Positions 1 to 10,922 of a DNA stretch of 64,000 nt are shown here, one piece after another. A program made the translations under genes and the position numbers. Position 1 is the stretch's first letter, and each line of letters starts with the position of its first letter. Source of the stretch: Rhabdophis nuchalis (lineage: Eukaryota > Chordata > Lepidosauria > Squamata > Natricidae); assembly GCA_039707465.1 (NCBI GenBank), contig CM077648.1, positions 68,901,619 through 68,965,618 of the forward strand. Reading direction: 5' to 3'. The notes under the pieces were generated by a model. The model had not been told where the DNA came from. It searched no databases and saw only the letters and a program-made list of their open reading frames with translations.

Positions 1-1030
1 CAGTAGGCAGACAATATCCATATTCTGTCTTTTGAGTCTTGTTAATGTTTGTTTTCACTTGGCCGGTGAGTTGATACCATTGATGTTCAAGGATATCATC
101 TATTTTGTCTTCTATCTTATTTGTATGTTGGTTTTGGTCCTTTCCTTGTTCTTGTCTCAGTTTGTGTTCTTGTCCTGGCTCCTTCTCTCTCCCGTCATTC
201 TGTTTCCCTTTGGTCCCATATATCCTGCTCTGTAAGTTTTTCCTCTGATGTCTGTTTTTCCTGACTCTTATTTTCTGCTTCGTCTCTACTTTCATGTTCG
301 GCTTCTCCTATTATATAGTGATCATAAAATTCCTGTGTCTTTTCCAGTGAGTCAATACTGATTTTTTTTTTCCTGCTAGGTTATTAGCATCCCCTCAGGG
401 ATAAGCCATCCAAATATCACTCTGTATTTGAGAAGTTCCCTTATCCATTTTGGTATCTGCTTTAATGTTATGATTTCTTTTTCCTTATAGAGCAGAGATT
501 CTTCTCTTGTTTTGCTGAGGACTTCATCTCTTGTCTTTTTTCTTCTAAATCTTATATGTATCTCTCTTGGAAGTTTATGTCTGGATGCATAGTTTGTGTG
601 GACCCTACACACTTTGTCCAAGTCATTTTCCACTTCCTGCTTGCTTTTTTGAAGGAGTTCAGCCATCAACTTTGGAAGATTTTCCTCCTTAGTTTCCACT
701 ATATTTTGGAATCTAAGATAAAACTTTGATCTCTTCATCTCTAAATTTATAATGGCCCCTTCCATTTCTTTTTTACTGCCATCGTTTTACTCTCTGTTTT
801 ATCTAGTTTTTTTCCCCGTTTGCTCTGTTATAGTTTCCACTATTTTTATTTTTTGCTCATTTTGTATTATCTTTTCCTGCATTGTACCAATTTTATCATC
901 TAGTTTGCATATCTCTCCTTTCACTTCCCCCATAACACTCTTAAGTTCTTCATGATTTTTTGTCATTACCTCCTGCATCTTCATTATCTCCTGAATTGAT
1001 GTTAGGCTTGCTTGCATGCTCTTTAGATTT
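1..1030 (-). mobile_element. L1 LINE fragment: decayed ORF1 and start of ORF2
   Basis: On the minus strand, 1017-799 encodes a coiled-coil-like stretch (MQASLTSIQEIMKMQ...). 765-376 encodes an L1 ORF1p RNA-binding (RRM-like) and C-terminal region containing FYLRFQNIVE, LPREIHIRF and ITLKQIPK, clearly related to the intact ORF1p at 6343-7191. At 90-1 the minus strand reads NINGINSPAK, stop, KQTLTRLKRQNMDIVCLL, which is the start of the L1 ORF2 endonuclease, so ORF2 continues past the left window edge. Frameshifts and stops make this copy dead. The order ORF1 then ORF2 shows an ordinary autonomous L1 layout, unlike the ORF1-only element at 5.5-7.5 kb. The 5' limit is uncertain. Confidence 0.85.
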
Positions 1031-1439
1031 ATAGTGCAGCCTGATTTCTCACTTCCTTAGCATGCTTTCCACTGAACATGGTCCTGATGGGGATGCTATC
1101 GTTGCAGTTGTTCCCACCCTATTTTGGTAACTGTAGTGGTTGTACGCGTCATTTTAATGGTTTTTTTAAAAAGTTTTTCCACAGTACCATATACCCCATT
1201 TCCCCCTTTATCTTTCTTTTTTTGTCTCTACCTCACAATTCTTCTACCTACTTCACTAACTATTATTGGCGACCACAATATAGAACACCTTATATTATAA
1301 TACAATCAATACCCTATTTATATAATTGATCAACACAATTAATAATCTAATAATGGTCTAATAGTTCTTAGTAACATAAACAATTATACTAATCTTAATC
1401 TAATTGTTATTTAATTGTAAGAAATATAAAAGTTATAGA
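1031..1439. other. AT-rich stretch, nothing recognised
   Basis: This could be the 5' UTR of the flanking L1 fragment or older intronic DNA. Only short ORFs are present and no repeat family is recognised. Confidence 0.4.
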
Positions 1440-1475
1440 TCAGTGATGGCTAACCTTTTTCTTGTTGCGTGCCAA
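1440..1475 (+). mobile_element. Terminal fragment of a hAT-like MITE (TIR CAGTGATGGC family)
   Basis: The sequence starts cagtgatggctaacctttt, the same terminus that ends the copy at 56235-56684 in inverse orientation. The (AAT)n tail of the L2 element begins directly after it. Resembling sequence (GTGCACATGCACAC...) resumes at about 4638, beyond the L2. The MITE was therefore probably split by the L2 insertion. Confidence 0.55.

Positions 1476-1544
<69 letters not shown>
1476..1544. repeat. (AAT)n microsatellite, 3' tail of the L2 element
   Basis: About 23 AAT/ATA units. On the minus strand it reads (ATT)n, directly following the L2 3' UTR hairpin sequence. The intact L2 at 51-56 kb has the same kind of tail (55748-55781), so this is the family's replicated 3' tail rather than a chance microsatellite. 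It gives poly-Asn or poly-Ile in translation. Confidence 0.85.
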
Positions 1545-1545
<1 letters not shown>

Positions 1546-4500
1546 TTGAATTTATTGACCGCTCCCTCTCCCCACAGGGACTCGGGGCGGTGCACAGGGA
1601 GAATAAAAGCAATATACAAAATACATACAAATTTAAAACAGATTAAACTAATTCCTGTGCTAAAATCCCTTAACTAAAAATCCCCATTAAATATAAATAT
1701 ACATTTGAAAACCCATAGAGAGAGAGACTACCCTAGGCCGGCCAGGCGGAAAAGATGAGTCTTCAATTTCAGGCGGAAGGAGCGGAGGTCCGTGGTCGTT
1801 CTAATATCGGGGGGAAGGTCGTTCCAGAGGGCCGGGCCCGCCACAGAGAGAGCCCTTCCCCTGGGCGTCGCCCGCTGACAAAGTCTAGTGGACGGCACCC
1901 GGAGAAGTCCCTCTCTGTGGGAGCGAATCGGCCGTGAGGATGTGTGAGGCAGGATCCGATCCCGCATATAGCTAGGTCTCGAGCCATGGAGCGCTTTAAA
2001 GATGATAACTAACACCTTGAAGCGCACCCGGAAGACGACAGGCAGCCAGTGCAGCTCGCGCAAGAGCGGTGTAATGTGGGTGAACCTAGTGGTTCCCATA
2101 ATTGCTCGCGCGGCTGCATTCTGAACTAACTGAAGCCTCCGGGTGCACCTCAAGGGGAGCCCCATGTAGAGAGAGTTACAATAGTCCAGTCGGGATGTCA
2201 CGAGGGCATGAGTGACTGTGCGAAGGGCGTCCCGATCCAATAGGGGGCGCAATTGGCGAACCAGGCGAACCTGGTAAAACGCCCTCCTGGCCACGGCTGT
2301 CACTTGCTCTTCCATAGAAAGCCGGGTATCCAGGAGGACACCCAAATTGCGCGCCCCATCCACAGGGGCAAGATGTTCGCCCCCTATGGCCAGCGTTGGA
2401 GAGAGCTGGTTGAATCGGGCAGCCGGAAACCACAGCCACTCGGTCTTGGTCGGGTTGAGCCTGAGTCCGTTACTTCCCATCCAGATCCGCACGGCTTCCA
2501 GGCACTGGCACATCACTGCTACGGCATCGTTGGGGTGGTTTGGGGTAGATATATACAGCTGAGTATCATCAGCGTAGAGATGGTACTCTACCCCAAAACC
2601 ACAGATGATCTCACCCAGCGGCTTCATGTATGCATTAAACAGGAGAGGCGAGAGGACCGACCCGTGAGGCACCCCACATGTGAGGGGTCTCGGGGTCGAC
2701 CTCTGCTCTCCTGCCAACACAAATTGCGATCGGCCAGAGAGGGAGGAGGAGAACCACCGTAAAACGGTGCCTCCCACCCCCAACCCCCCCAGCCGATGCA
2801 ATAGGATACCATGGTCGATGGTATCGAAAGCCGCCGAGAGGTCTAATAGGACCAGGATGGAGGAACAACCCCCATCTCTGGCCCTCCAGAGATCATCCAC
2901 CAACGCGACCAATGCCGTCTCGGTGCTATGCCCGGGCCGAAAGCCGGACTGGCGCGGGTCTAGATAATCAACTTCCTCCAGGTGACGGGGAAACTGTTGT
3001 GCCACCACACTCTCAACAACCTTCGCCAAAAAGGGAAGGTTGGAGACGGGACGATAGTTGGTTAAAAGAGCTGGGTCCAAAGAGGGCTTCTTAAGGAGGG
3101 GCCTCACCATAGCCTCTTTTAGGGAAGCAGGCAAGGAACCCTCACTTAAAGAAGCGTTGACGACCTCTTGGAGCCAGCCTCGTGTCACCTCCCAGGATGC
3201 CAGTACAAGCCAGGAGGGACACGGGTCCAATAAACATGTGGTGGCTCGCAGTCGCCCACGTAACCTGTCCATATCCTCGGAAGCAACGGAGTCAAATTCC
3301 TCCCAAACAAGATCAGCCTCGTGGCATCCCACTGGGCCATGAATGGGGGCTAACTCGTTCTGTATCTGAGCGGTTTTGTCCTGCAGAAAAGTCACAAATT
3401 CCTCTGCTCTACCCTGTAGCGGGGCTTCCCGCACCCTCTGTTGCAGGAAGGAACGGGTCACCCTAAACAGGACGGCAGGGCGGTTTTCTGCGGATGCTAT
3501 GAGAGTAGCGCAATGATGGCGTTTGGCCACTCTCAGCGCCACAATGTAAGTCCGTAAATGGGCTCTTACCTGTGTCCGGTCAGATTCAGAGCGAGTAGCC
3601 CTCCATCTTCCCTCTAGGCATCTCTTGTGGCGTTTCATCGCCCTCAGCTCCTCGGTAAACCAAGGAGCCGGGGCGGCTCGGCGCCGCAAGAGAGGCCGCA
3701 AGGGCGCGACCCGATCCAAGGCTCCCGTGGTTGCAATATTCCATGCGGCCACGAGGTCCTCCATCGGGGCGCGGGTCAGGGGTACAGGAAGTGGCCCAAG
3801 CGCCGGCTAGAACCCATCAGGGTCCATCAGGCACCTGGGGCGGAACCAGATAGGTAGTTCTGGCGCCGCCTCCTCGCGGAGGGGAGTAGCGGTCGGAAAG
3901 TCGAGCCGGAGAAGTGAGTGGTCTGACCATGACAAGGGTGTGATGACTATGTCCCCTATACCCAGATCACTCTTCCATTGGCCTGAGACAAAAATGAGGT
4001 CCGGTGTGTGTCCACCCTCGTGGGTGGGGCCTTGAATTAGTTGGGTCAGGTCCATGGCCGTCATGGAAGCCATGAACTCCCGAGATACCTCGGATGATTC
4101 GCCCAACGATGGCAGATTAAAGTCCCCCATGACTAAAAGTCTGGGGTTCTCCACTGCCACCGTAGCGATCACCTCCAGGAGCTCGGGCAGGGCTGCTGCT
4201 ACATAGCGAGGAGCCAGGTATGTAACCAGCAAGCCCAACTGCCTCCCTAGGCCCCACTTCACGCAGAGGGACTCGCAACCGGTAGTCTGTGGCACAATGG
4301 TCTCTCTTGGCTCAAGACCTTCCTTGATAATGACCGCTACCCCACCACCCCTACCTTGGACCCGGGGCTGATGAAAAGCGCGGTAGCCTGGTGGGCACAT
4401 TTCAACGAGGGGAAGTCCTCCCTCGTGGCCCAACCAGGTTTCTGCAATTCCTACCAGGTCCGGCTCCCCCTCTGACACAAGGTCATGAACGAGGGGGGCT

Positions 4501-4637
4501 TTGTTGACCACGGACCTGGCATTGCAAAACATCAGCCGCAGGCCCAGGCTCTGTATTCCCTGACCACCTAGCCTGCGGGGGTTGTGGCACTCGACCGTTC
4601 GTAACCAACGGCTGCGTGCCAACAACCGGGAGGATGG
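1545..4637 (-). mobile_element. L2-type non-LTR retrotransposon, 5' truncated (copy A)
   Basis: The element runs on the minus strand from about 4637 (5' truncated relative to the copy at 51189-55781) to its 3' UTR at about 1545-1727, which ends in the hairpin-forming motif around gtgcaccgccccg and an (ATT)n tail. It is very similar to the intact copy over endonuclease, reverse transcriptase and 3' UTR, so it is young. It lies within the inferred ARID2 intron 3 in sense orientation with ARID2. Both flanks resemble a hAT-like MITE, suggesting insertion into it; I found no clear target duplication. Confidence 0.9.
1728..4637 (-). pseudogene. L2 ORF2 (endonuclease + reverse transcriptase) with one in-frame stop
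   Basis: Minus-strand reading from 4637 gives an AP-type endonuclease ([42 protein letters not shown]). It then gives a reverse transcriptase ([49 protein letters not shown]) and a C-terminal part ending RLAGLG. The frame is open apart from one TAG at 3807-3809, where the intact copy has CAG (Gln after DPDGF). The conserved RT motif GVPQGS is changed to GVPHGS. The nonsense codon, the Q to H change and the missing N-terminus make it inactive in cis, though it could still be copied in trans. Confidence 0.9.
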
Positions 4638-5484
4638 TGCACATGCACACACCAACATTCCTGTGTGCCAGCACCCATATTACAATGTGTAACCTCTGCG
4701 CATACACGGACCCCCCACAACGAGTCTTTCTACATGCTCATGCGCGCATCTACCCCTCCACTTTTGGATCAATTTTTGCTGGCACAAATGGCCTGCCTTT
4801 GCAGAGGCGGCAGCAGCTCCTCCTCTGGGCAGTCACGCACTCCAGGCAGCATCTGTCCAGCCATGTGAGATGGCAGGACCATGGAGGAGTGAGCCACCCA
4901 GCCTGCTGCTGGCATGTCGCCAGCAGCACCCCTCTCAGGGACTGCAAGCTGGCTTGCCCTGCAGGGCCAGTCAAGAAGGCAGCATCCCAAGTAATGGCGC
5001 AGCGGTTTGCAATCTCAGAGCACTGCAGCTTGAGCCGAGCTCGACCGTATCCTTACCACACGCAAAGTACCACACCATGCACCCTAGTTTGCAAATTCAG
5101 CCCTTGAAAATACCTTAATATTTGCCATGCTGGACACTGCCAGAGTGAGGCTGGCAGGAGAGGGAGGAGCCGGCCAGTCGCGTCTGCCTTCCTCCCTGCC
5201 ACCCCTTGCGCCCGAGCAGCCTTTCCGCCTGCAGTTATTGTTGCTGTTGCTGCTACTTTGGGGCCTCACTTCTCCCCAACCCCCCAAACCACTTCAGACT
5301 CACTCCAAATTAGGCAGAGGGAGGGGGATGGTAAAGAAGAGGTGGCAGCCATGCACACAAGGATTCCTAATCCTTCCTTTTCTCTCTCCGGTGTTCCTCC
5401 TATTCATTAAAGATCCTTTTTCTTTCCAGTAGTTGTTGGTTACTTTCTGTCCTGGGAGGGAGGCAGGTTTCTACCATTGAGCAC
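4638..5484. other. GC-rich repeat-like sequence, partly hAT-like MITE remains
   Basis: The first ~100 bases (alternating GTGCACATGCACAC, then a CCCATATTACAATG-like stretch) resemble the interior of the CAGTGATGG MITE family. The rest has moderate GC, a short CTG/TTG run near 5240 and no conserved ORF. I recognise no gene. Confidence 0.4.
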
Positions 5485-5495
5485 AATAGCTCATT

Positions 5496-7457
5496 GGACT
5501 TCCGGTTCCGGCTTCCAGCGGCGACGGGCGAGCCTAGGGCTCGCTCGCCGCTTTGTTTCTTTTCCTGCCCCCCCACGGGGGCGAGACGCCCCTTCTTGGG
5601 GGTCTCCCGCAAAGCCGGCTTGCCTGGGTTGCTCTCCCCCCGCGGCAGCGGGGAAGCGACCCTTGTCTTCGGCTTAGGTGGAGGAGGACATGCTGCGGGG
5701 GGTTTCCCCTTCGCCAACGGTGGACGGCATCGCTTCGTGAACATGGAGAGAGCTGGCTGTTCGAATCAGAAGGCTCCCCGGGACTTTGGCTGCGAGGTGG
5801 AGAGTGAGTGATTTTAAACATTTTTTTGCTGTCAGCCTGGGCTGAAAGAACTTGGAGGGGGGTGTTTGCCTGTTGAACTTGGACTTAAAGCGGCGCTTGG
5901 AAATGGCTCCTCGTTGCGAGGAAGCGGATATCCTTAACCCGGACTGTTTTGAAACAAGGGAAAGTGATCTGCGGCTCGTCTTTTAACAATGTATCTAGGT
6001 CTGGCTGGCTTGAAACAATTTTTCTTTTACCACTCTCCCCTTCTGGCTCTGAGCTTGGGCGGTGGAAGATGGCTCCCCTTTGTTCCTGAATGACTATCTT
6101 ACTTATGGAAAATTACCAGCATCTTTATGTGATTTGGACTTCCTCTTGCTATTAATGAAGATTTTTTTTTTTTTGATTAAGTGATTCCTTTTCTGGAGCG
6201 CCTTCGCTATTATACTTATTGATTTGGAAAAGTGTTTCTCTTCTGGTTCCTGAACTTTTTACAACCCTTTCATTTCCTGATTTGCCTTAACGGCCCCACC
6301 CAAAAAACGCCATTTTAGTGGCACTGACTTTAACAGCTAACCATGGCACAAAAATTGGAACTGGCAGGTTTAGAACAAAGGATGGCTTCTCTGGAATCTG
6401 TGATACAAACTTTGGTGCAAGAAATCAAGGCCCAGAGAGAAGAAAATAGTAACTTTAAGAAGGAACTTCTGGAAACACGGAAGCAAATGCAGGAGAACAC
6501 ACAGAAGACTGAAGAGTTGGAAGGGGGGCTGGCGGGGGCAAAGGGAGAGTTTAAAAAGGTTACTAGTGAGGTTGTAGAATTAACTGGGCATGTGTCTAGG
6601 ATTGATTTTGAAAGGATGACATATTTTTTAAGATTTCAGAACATTTCTGAGGAACCTGGTGAATGTCTCCCTGAACTCATGAGCACAATTTTAGCAGATT
6701 ATTTACATAAACCTAAGGATGAGATCAGAGGGGACATTGACCTAGTTTACAGAATAAATTCAGCATATGCCAGGATAAATGAAGTACCCAGAGAGATACA
6801 TGTTAAATTTGTTAGAAGGTCAACCAGAGAGGGAATTTTGAAGGCGCAAAGAGGGGGACCGTTAATTTACCAACAAAAGGAGGTTGTCATCTTGAAGCAG
6901 ATCCCAAAAAAGATTAGGGAGATGAGAAGGAGGTACTCCTTCTTATCCAAAAAATTGTTTGATCACGGGATCTGGTTCAAGTGGGCGATGCCCGAAGGGA
7001 TGCTGGTGTTCTGGGAAGGAGGAAGAGTGAGGATTAAAACAGTTGCTGAGGCGGAAGCCTTTTTTAAAAAACATTCCTCTTTCCTGGGGGAAGATCCAGG
7101 GCGGGCAGGGGGGGCCACGGCCCCGCCCGCTGGGGGCCTGGAAGGAGAGATAGAAGACACAATTGCCAAGAGACATAGATCTAAAAAATAACTTTGCCTT
7201 GATTTTTGAGTAATATTGTATAACATGTGTATCTGGATTTTTGCAAATGACTGACAGCATTGAACTGAGAATTTAGAAATATGTACTTGTTTTCACCTTG
7301 TAGTTTTATGGAAAATGCTTTTTGTTACCAATTTATTATGAAGCCCCGGAAGGGCCAATGACTTCGACGCGAACGCTCTAAAAAATTTTTTGTATCCCTT
7401 ACCCTATCCTACTGAAAAAATTGTAAAAACCAATAAAACTTTTTCAATACAGTACAG
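5496..7457 (+). mobile_element. ORF1-only L1 retrotransposon ('half-LINE', HAL1-like) with target duplication
   Basis: The element begins with a GC-rich 5' UTR (GGACTTCCGGTTCCGG at 5496, with ETS-type TTCCGG motifs) and carries one intact ORF1 (6343-7191). It ends in a short 3' UTR with an L1-like terminus (aaaaaccaataaaac near 7425-7440). An 11-bp direct repeat AATAGCTCATT flanks it at 5485-5495 and 7458-7468, the mark of a target-primed insertion. Only 266 bases separate the ORF1 stop from the 3' end, so ORF2 (normally about 3.5 kb) is absent. The 5' end looks complete, so this is not 5' truncation. It is either an internally deleted copy or a member of a mobile ORF1-only family. Confidence 0.85.
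6343..7191 (+). CDS. L1 ORF1 protein (ORF1p), intact, 282 aa
   Basis: This is an RNA-binding nucleic-acid chaperone that trimerises and coats L1 RNA. Residues about 5-85 form a heptad-rich coiled coil (MAQKLELAGLEQRMASLESVIQ...). An RRM-like domain starts near residue 88 (FERMTYFLRFQNISEE), followed by a C-terminal domain with VPREIHVKFVRRSTREGI, VVILKQIPKKIREM and a tail rich in Gly/Pro then Lys/Arg. There is no stop or frameshift. The start is the ATG in AACCATGG, a strong Kozak context. It is somewhat shorter than mammalian ORF1p (about 340 aa). The element carries no reverse transcriptase and would depend on ORF2p supplied by full L1s such as the family of the fragment at 1-1030. Confidence 0.9.
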   Translation: MAQKLELAGLEQRMASLESVIQTLVQEIKAQREENSNFKKELLETRKQMQENTQKTEELEGGLAGAKGEFKKVTSEVVELTGHVSRIDFERMTYFLRFQNISEEPGECLPELMSTILADYLHKPKDEIRGDIDLVYRINSAYARINEVPREIHVKFVRRSTREGILKAQRGGPLIYQQKEVVILKQIPKKIREMRRRYSFLSKKLFDHGIWFKWAMPEGMLVFWEGGRVRIKTVAEAEAFFKKHSSFLGEDPGRAGGATAPPAGGLEGEIEDTIAKRHRSKK

Positions 7458-7726
7458 AATAGCTCATTCATTTGTAACTCTCTAGTAAGAAGCATGTTTC
7501 CTAATTATTTTCTCTTATCTATCTATATTTATAGAATGTTACATATGGATTCAATATATTTATTCCTTTTTCCTGGACTCTCAAGTAGCCATGTAAGCTG
7601 ATGAAAATTCATGCTTGAGTTAATAAGACATTAACAGCACAACTACACAGTGGGAACATATGGACATACTTTTTTGATGTCTTCTTAAATCAAATTTATC
7701 TGAGCCTGTTAGGAGTATAATCCTAG

Positions 7727-8180
7727 TGTTGGGTTGTCAATATATATAAGCCATGATTACAAATGGTCTTTGTTACTTTAGATGTTATATGTTTAAATGT
7801 AATTAGCTGCTGTAATTAACTCAGCAATAAGAGAAAGCCAGGAGCACTGTTCTCTCTCTCTCTCTCTCTGCTCACTCTGACTGACTGACTGACTTTGCAG
7901 AACAAGGAAGAATCGAGGATTGCAACTGTAAGCAATAGTTTTTGAGTTAAAGACTGTATTTGATTCAATACCTACTATTACTGCTTGTGAAGCAGTAGTT
8001 TATTTTTCATCACGAGTAAAGCTACTTGTTGCCTGAGACTCTATTCATGTGTCTACTAGCAACAGTTTCTCTTGCTGCAAATTCTGCTGGACAATTTTCT
8101 GTCTCCTAAAGGAGATATCCCCAACAGAGCACGACTGTTCGAACTCAGAAAAATTACTGTTTCTTAAGACAAGCCCAACA
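7727..8180 (+). mobile_element. Possible solo LTR
   Basis: The segment begins TGTTGGG (7727) and ends CCCAACA (8174-8180; another CCCAACA ends at 8126), matching the TG...CA inverted termini of LTRs. Inside are a TATA-like tatatataag near 7742, a (CT)n run, a (TGAC)n run, an AGTAAA near 8019 and a gcctgagact stretch reminiscent of LTR R/U5 regions. I see no matching 4-6 bp target duplication and no internal retroviral genes, so this remains tentative. The 258 bases before it (7469-7726) hold nothing I recognise. Confidence 0.35.
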
Positions 8181-8209
8181 GGTAAAGAGAATCAACTCTG
8201 TCAGATCCA

Positions 8210-9905
8210 ACTATATAAATAAAAATGTAAAATAGTTTGTGCAAAGCCACTAATCTCAGAAAGTACTGAACCGATCGGCTCCAAACTTTCACACAATGTT
8301 CCCAAGGACTTCCGAACCAATCATTCGTACCTTTTGTGTGCCTGGCAAACGTGTGTCATGTGCACGGTACACAAACGTAAAATGTACCCACTTGTGAGAT
8401 TTTCACCTCCCTGAAACTCCTCCCATCCGGCATTTCCAACAGTCGTTTCCTCAGCAACTGAATAAGCCTCCAAAGTTCCACTGTATGGAGGCCTATTAGG
8501 TCCAAAACACAGAGGATAGCAAACTCCCAGGTGGCCCATAGAGAGAGAGGGAGGGAGAAATACAGTAGGTAGGTAGGTAGGTAGGTAGGTAGGTAGGTAG
8601 GTAGGTAGGTAGGTAGATAGGGGGATAGATAGAGAGGGGGAAATACAGTAGGTAGGTAGATAGATAAAGGGAGAAAGTAAGAAATACAGTAAGTAGGTAG
8701 GTAGAGAGAGAGAGGAAGAAATACAGTAAGTAGGTAGGTAGGTAGGTAGATAGAGAGGGAGAAATACAGTAGGTAGGTAGGGGGATAGAGAGAGAGGAAT
8801 ACAGTAGGTAGGTAGGTAGGGGAATAGAGAGAGAGGGAGAAATACGGTAGGTAGGTAGGGGGATAGATAGAGAGGGAGAAATACAGTAGATAGGTAGAGG
8901 GAGGGAGGGAGGGAGGGAGGGAGGGAGGGAGGGAGGGAGGGAGGGAGAGAGAGAGAGAAATACAGTAGGTAGGTAGGTAGACGGATAGATGGAGAGGGAG
9001 AAATGCAGTAGGTAGGTGGGTAGGTAGATAGGAGGATAGAGAGGGAGCAATACAGTAGGTAGGTAGGTAGATAAAGGGAGAAAGGAAGAAATACAGTAGG
9101 TAGGTAGGTAGGTAGGTAGGTAGGTAGGTAGGTAGGTAGGTAGTGAGATAGAGAGGGAGAAATACAGTAGGCAGGTGGAGGGATAGATAGGGGGAGAAAT
9201 ACAGTAGGTAGGTAGGTGGATAGACAGGGAGAAATACAGTAGGTAGGTAGGTAAAGAAATAGAGAGAGAGGGAGAAATACGGTAGGTAGATAGGGGATAG
9301 ATAGAGAGGGAGAACTACAGTAGATAGGTAGAGGGGGGGAGGGAGGGAGAGAAAGAGAGAGAGAAATACAGTAGGTAGGTAGGTAGAGGGATAAGATAGG
9401 GAGAAATACAGTACGTAGGTAAGTAGAGGAATAGAGAGAGAGGAAGAAATACAGTGGTAGGTAGGTTGGGGGTTATACGGTGGTTGTATGTATGTGTGTG
9501 TCAACATCCCGATTTTGCCATGGACCTTATCTGTTTGCCTTAACAAACTGAAAATTCTTGACATTCCTGTGGCAGGAAAGGAATCTCAAGACAGCCTGTG
9601 ACTGCGCATGCATGCAATTATTTTCAATGCTAATTGGGGAACGTGATTTATGACAAGCAGAGGGGAGGGGGCATAAGGGGGTAAAGTGCAGAAGCCATCC
9701 AATTATTGCCAGTCCTGGCTGCAACCGAGGCTTGCCATGATGTTACATTCAATAAACGGACATTTATTTGAACTTTTACGTGAGGCCGTGAATCATTTGA
9801 AGTTTCTCTTGGGAGCTTGACAGTGTGCAGGTGTAGATCTACACACAGATTGGTTGGCCATTTAAACAGACTGGGCCACAGCAATGCGTGGCCGGATACA
9901 GCTAA
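8210..9905 (+). mobile_element. Non-autonomous Helitron with tetranucleotide-repeat core
   Basis: The 3' end shows the Helitron signature: a hairpin GGCCAC...GTGGCC (near 9874-9893), a short spacer, then CTAA (9902-9905) followed by T. The 5' end (CTATATAAATAAAAATG at 8211) matches the 5' terminus of the second copy at 32282-32840 except for the usual TC start. Shared inner blocks are a 'GTGTGAAAGTTTGGAGCCG'-type segment (reverse complement near 8240-8300) and a cggtggttgt block next to the repeat array. No Rep/helicase coding sequence is present, so mobilisation would need an autonomous partner. Confidence 0.7.
8540..9465. repeat. Complex (TAGG)n/(GGGA)n/'gaaatacagtaggtagg' minisatellite
   Basis: About 920 bases of TAGG and GGGA tetranucleotides organised in higher-order units, each with GAGAAATACAGTAGGTAGG. 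Both strands stay open in some frames (a 402-codon minus-strand frame of Tyr/Pro/Leu/Ser), which is a by-product of the period and not a gene. The same unit recurs inside a different transposon family at 14165-14500, 30056-30365 and 47376-47790. Confidence 0.95.
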
Positions 9906-10417
9906 TATCCAAATATTGAACAGCACCATTTTAATCAAAGCCAGATACTATTTCCTGATTCTTGCAACCAGTAAATACTTATTTCACCTTGGAAATTGTT
10001 TCTGTCTACAAACCAATGTTATTATTGGACCACAGTAAGTATTTAAATAACAAAAAATAATACAAAAATATCTTGAAATGCCTGTACTCCTATTATAAAA
10101 AGTTGCCCAATTCTTTATTTTTCTACTATTGCTAATCATTACATAAATGTACACGTAGGCTCAATCGTCTATGAAATCAGAAAATCCCAGTAAACATACA
10201 TCATTCCTTCTTTTGATTTTTTTTAAAGGAAAATATATTGAAAACAAGTTATTTTGAGATGCAGAACTAAAATTTGATGCAAAACTGAGTAAGCAAAATA
10301 ATTGTTTTACAATGTAGTATTTAAAAATATTCAGTACTAAATAAACACAGTATTTTTTTTTAATTTTAACATTTTCCAACAAGACATACACTTTTTTGGA
10401 AGGTTTTTTTTTTTTTT
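9906..10417. other. AT-rich intronic DNA, nothing recognised
   Basis: Contains short T and A runs only. No ORF with recognisable similarity. Confidence 0.5.
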
Positions 10418-10605
10418 TTGCACTTTTGACTCATTGTTGAGTCCTGGCGACTGCCTGGACTAGTTCCTGTAGTTTTTTTGGCAAGGATTTTCGGAAGTAC
10501 TTGCTTGCTTCCCTCTTAGGACTGAGAGTGAGTAATTTGCCCAAGTCACCAAGTGAGAGCTATAATGTTAGCAAATCCCAACGACTTCTAGACTTAAAAG
10601 AGACT
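10418..10605 (-). mobile_element. Degraded tRNA-derived SINE (family also at 35958, 45646 and 46490)
   Basis: The sequence shows gttgagtcctggcgactgcc, tttttggcaaggatttt and gcccaagtcaccaa blocks. They match the better copies at 45646-45885 and 46490-46712, whose minus strand starts with a tRNA-like head. The head is missing or decayed here. Confidence 0.6.
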
Positions 10606-10678
10606 GGCGCAATATCTACTTATGGAAGCTACCATTGCTATATAGTGAAAAGGGATGAGACTATAATTGCTATATAGC

Positions 10679-10922
10679 TGTGATGGCGAACTTATGGCAC
10701 TCATGCCACAGATTGCACATAGAGCCCTCTCTGCAGGCACGTGGGCCATCGCTCCAGCTCAGCTCCTCCTGCCAGAAAGCTGATTTTCAGATCTCTGACA
10801 ATCATGCGTGGGGGGAGGATTGAATGTAGGAGACGTGTGTGCATGCGCAAGAGGCGGAGGCCACACATGCATTCACAGGGGTGGGGAGCATTTAATAGCG
10901 AGTGCCATACCATGTGCAGGTG
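10679..10922 (+). mobile_element. hAT-like MITE fragment (CAGTGATGGCGAAC family)
   Basis: The left end gtgatggcgaacttatggca matches the family terminus. The interior has the usual gcatgcgc-rich purine/pyrimidine alternation. The right TIR is lost. Confidence 0.6.

Noticed and set aside
1404..1677. ORFs with poly-Asn, poly-Ile and poly-Leu
   Set aside because: All three are frames of the (AAT)n tail of the L2 element.
2176..3466. Plus-strand ORFs of 60-169 codons across the L2 at 1.7-4.6 kb, and minus-strand ones across 52-55 kb
   Set aside because: They mirror each other in both L2 copies as antisense shadows of the reverse transcriptase frame.
8356..9564. 402-codon minus-strand ORF rich in Tyr, Pro, Leu and Ser
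   Set aside because: It translates the TAGG/GGGA repeat; other frames of the same array are open too, and there is no domain or codon signal.
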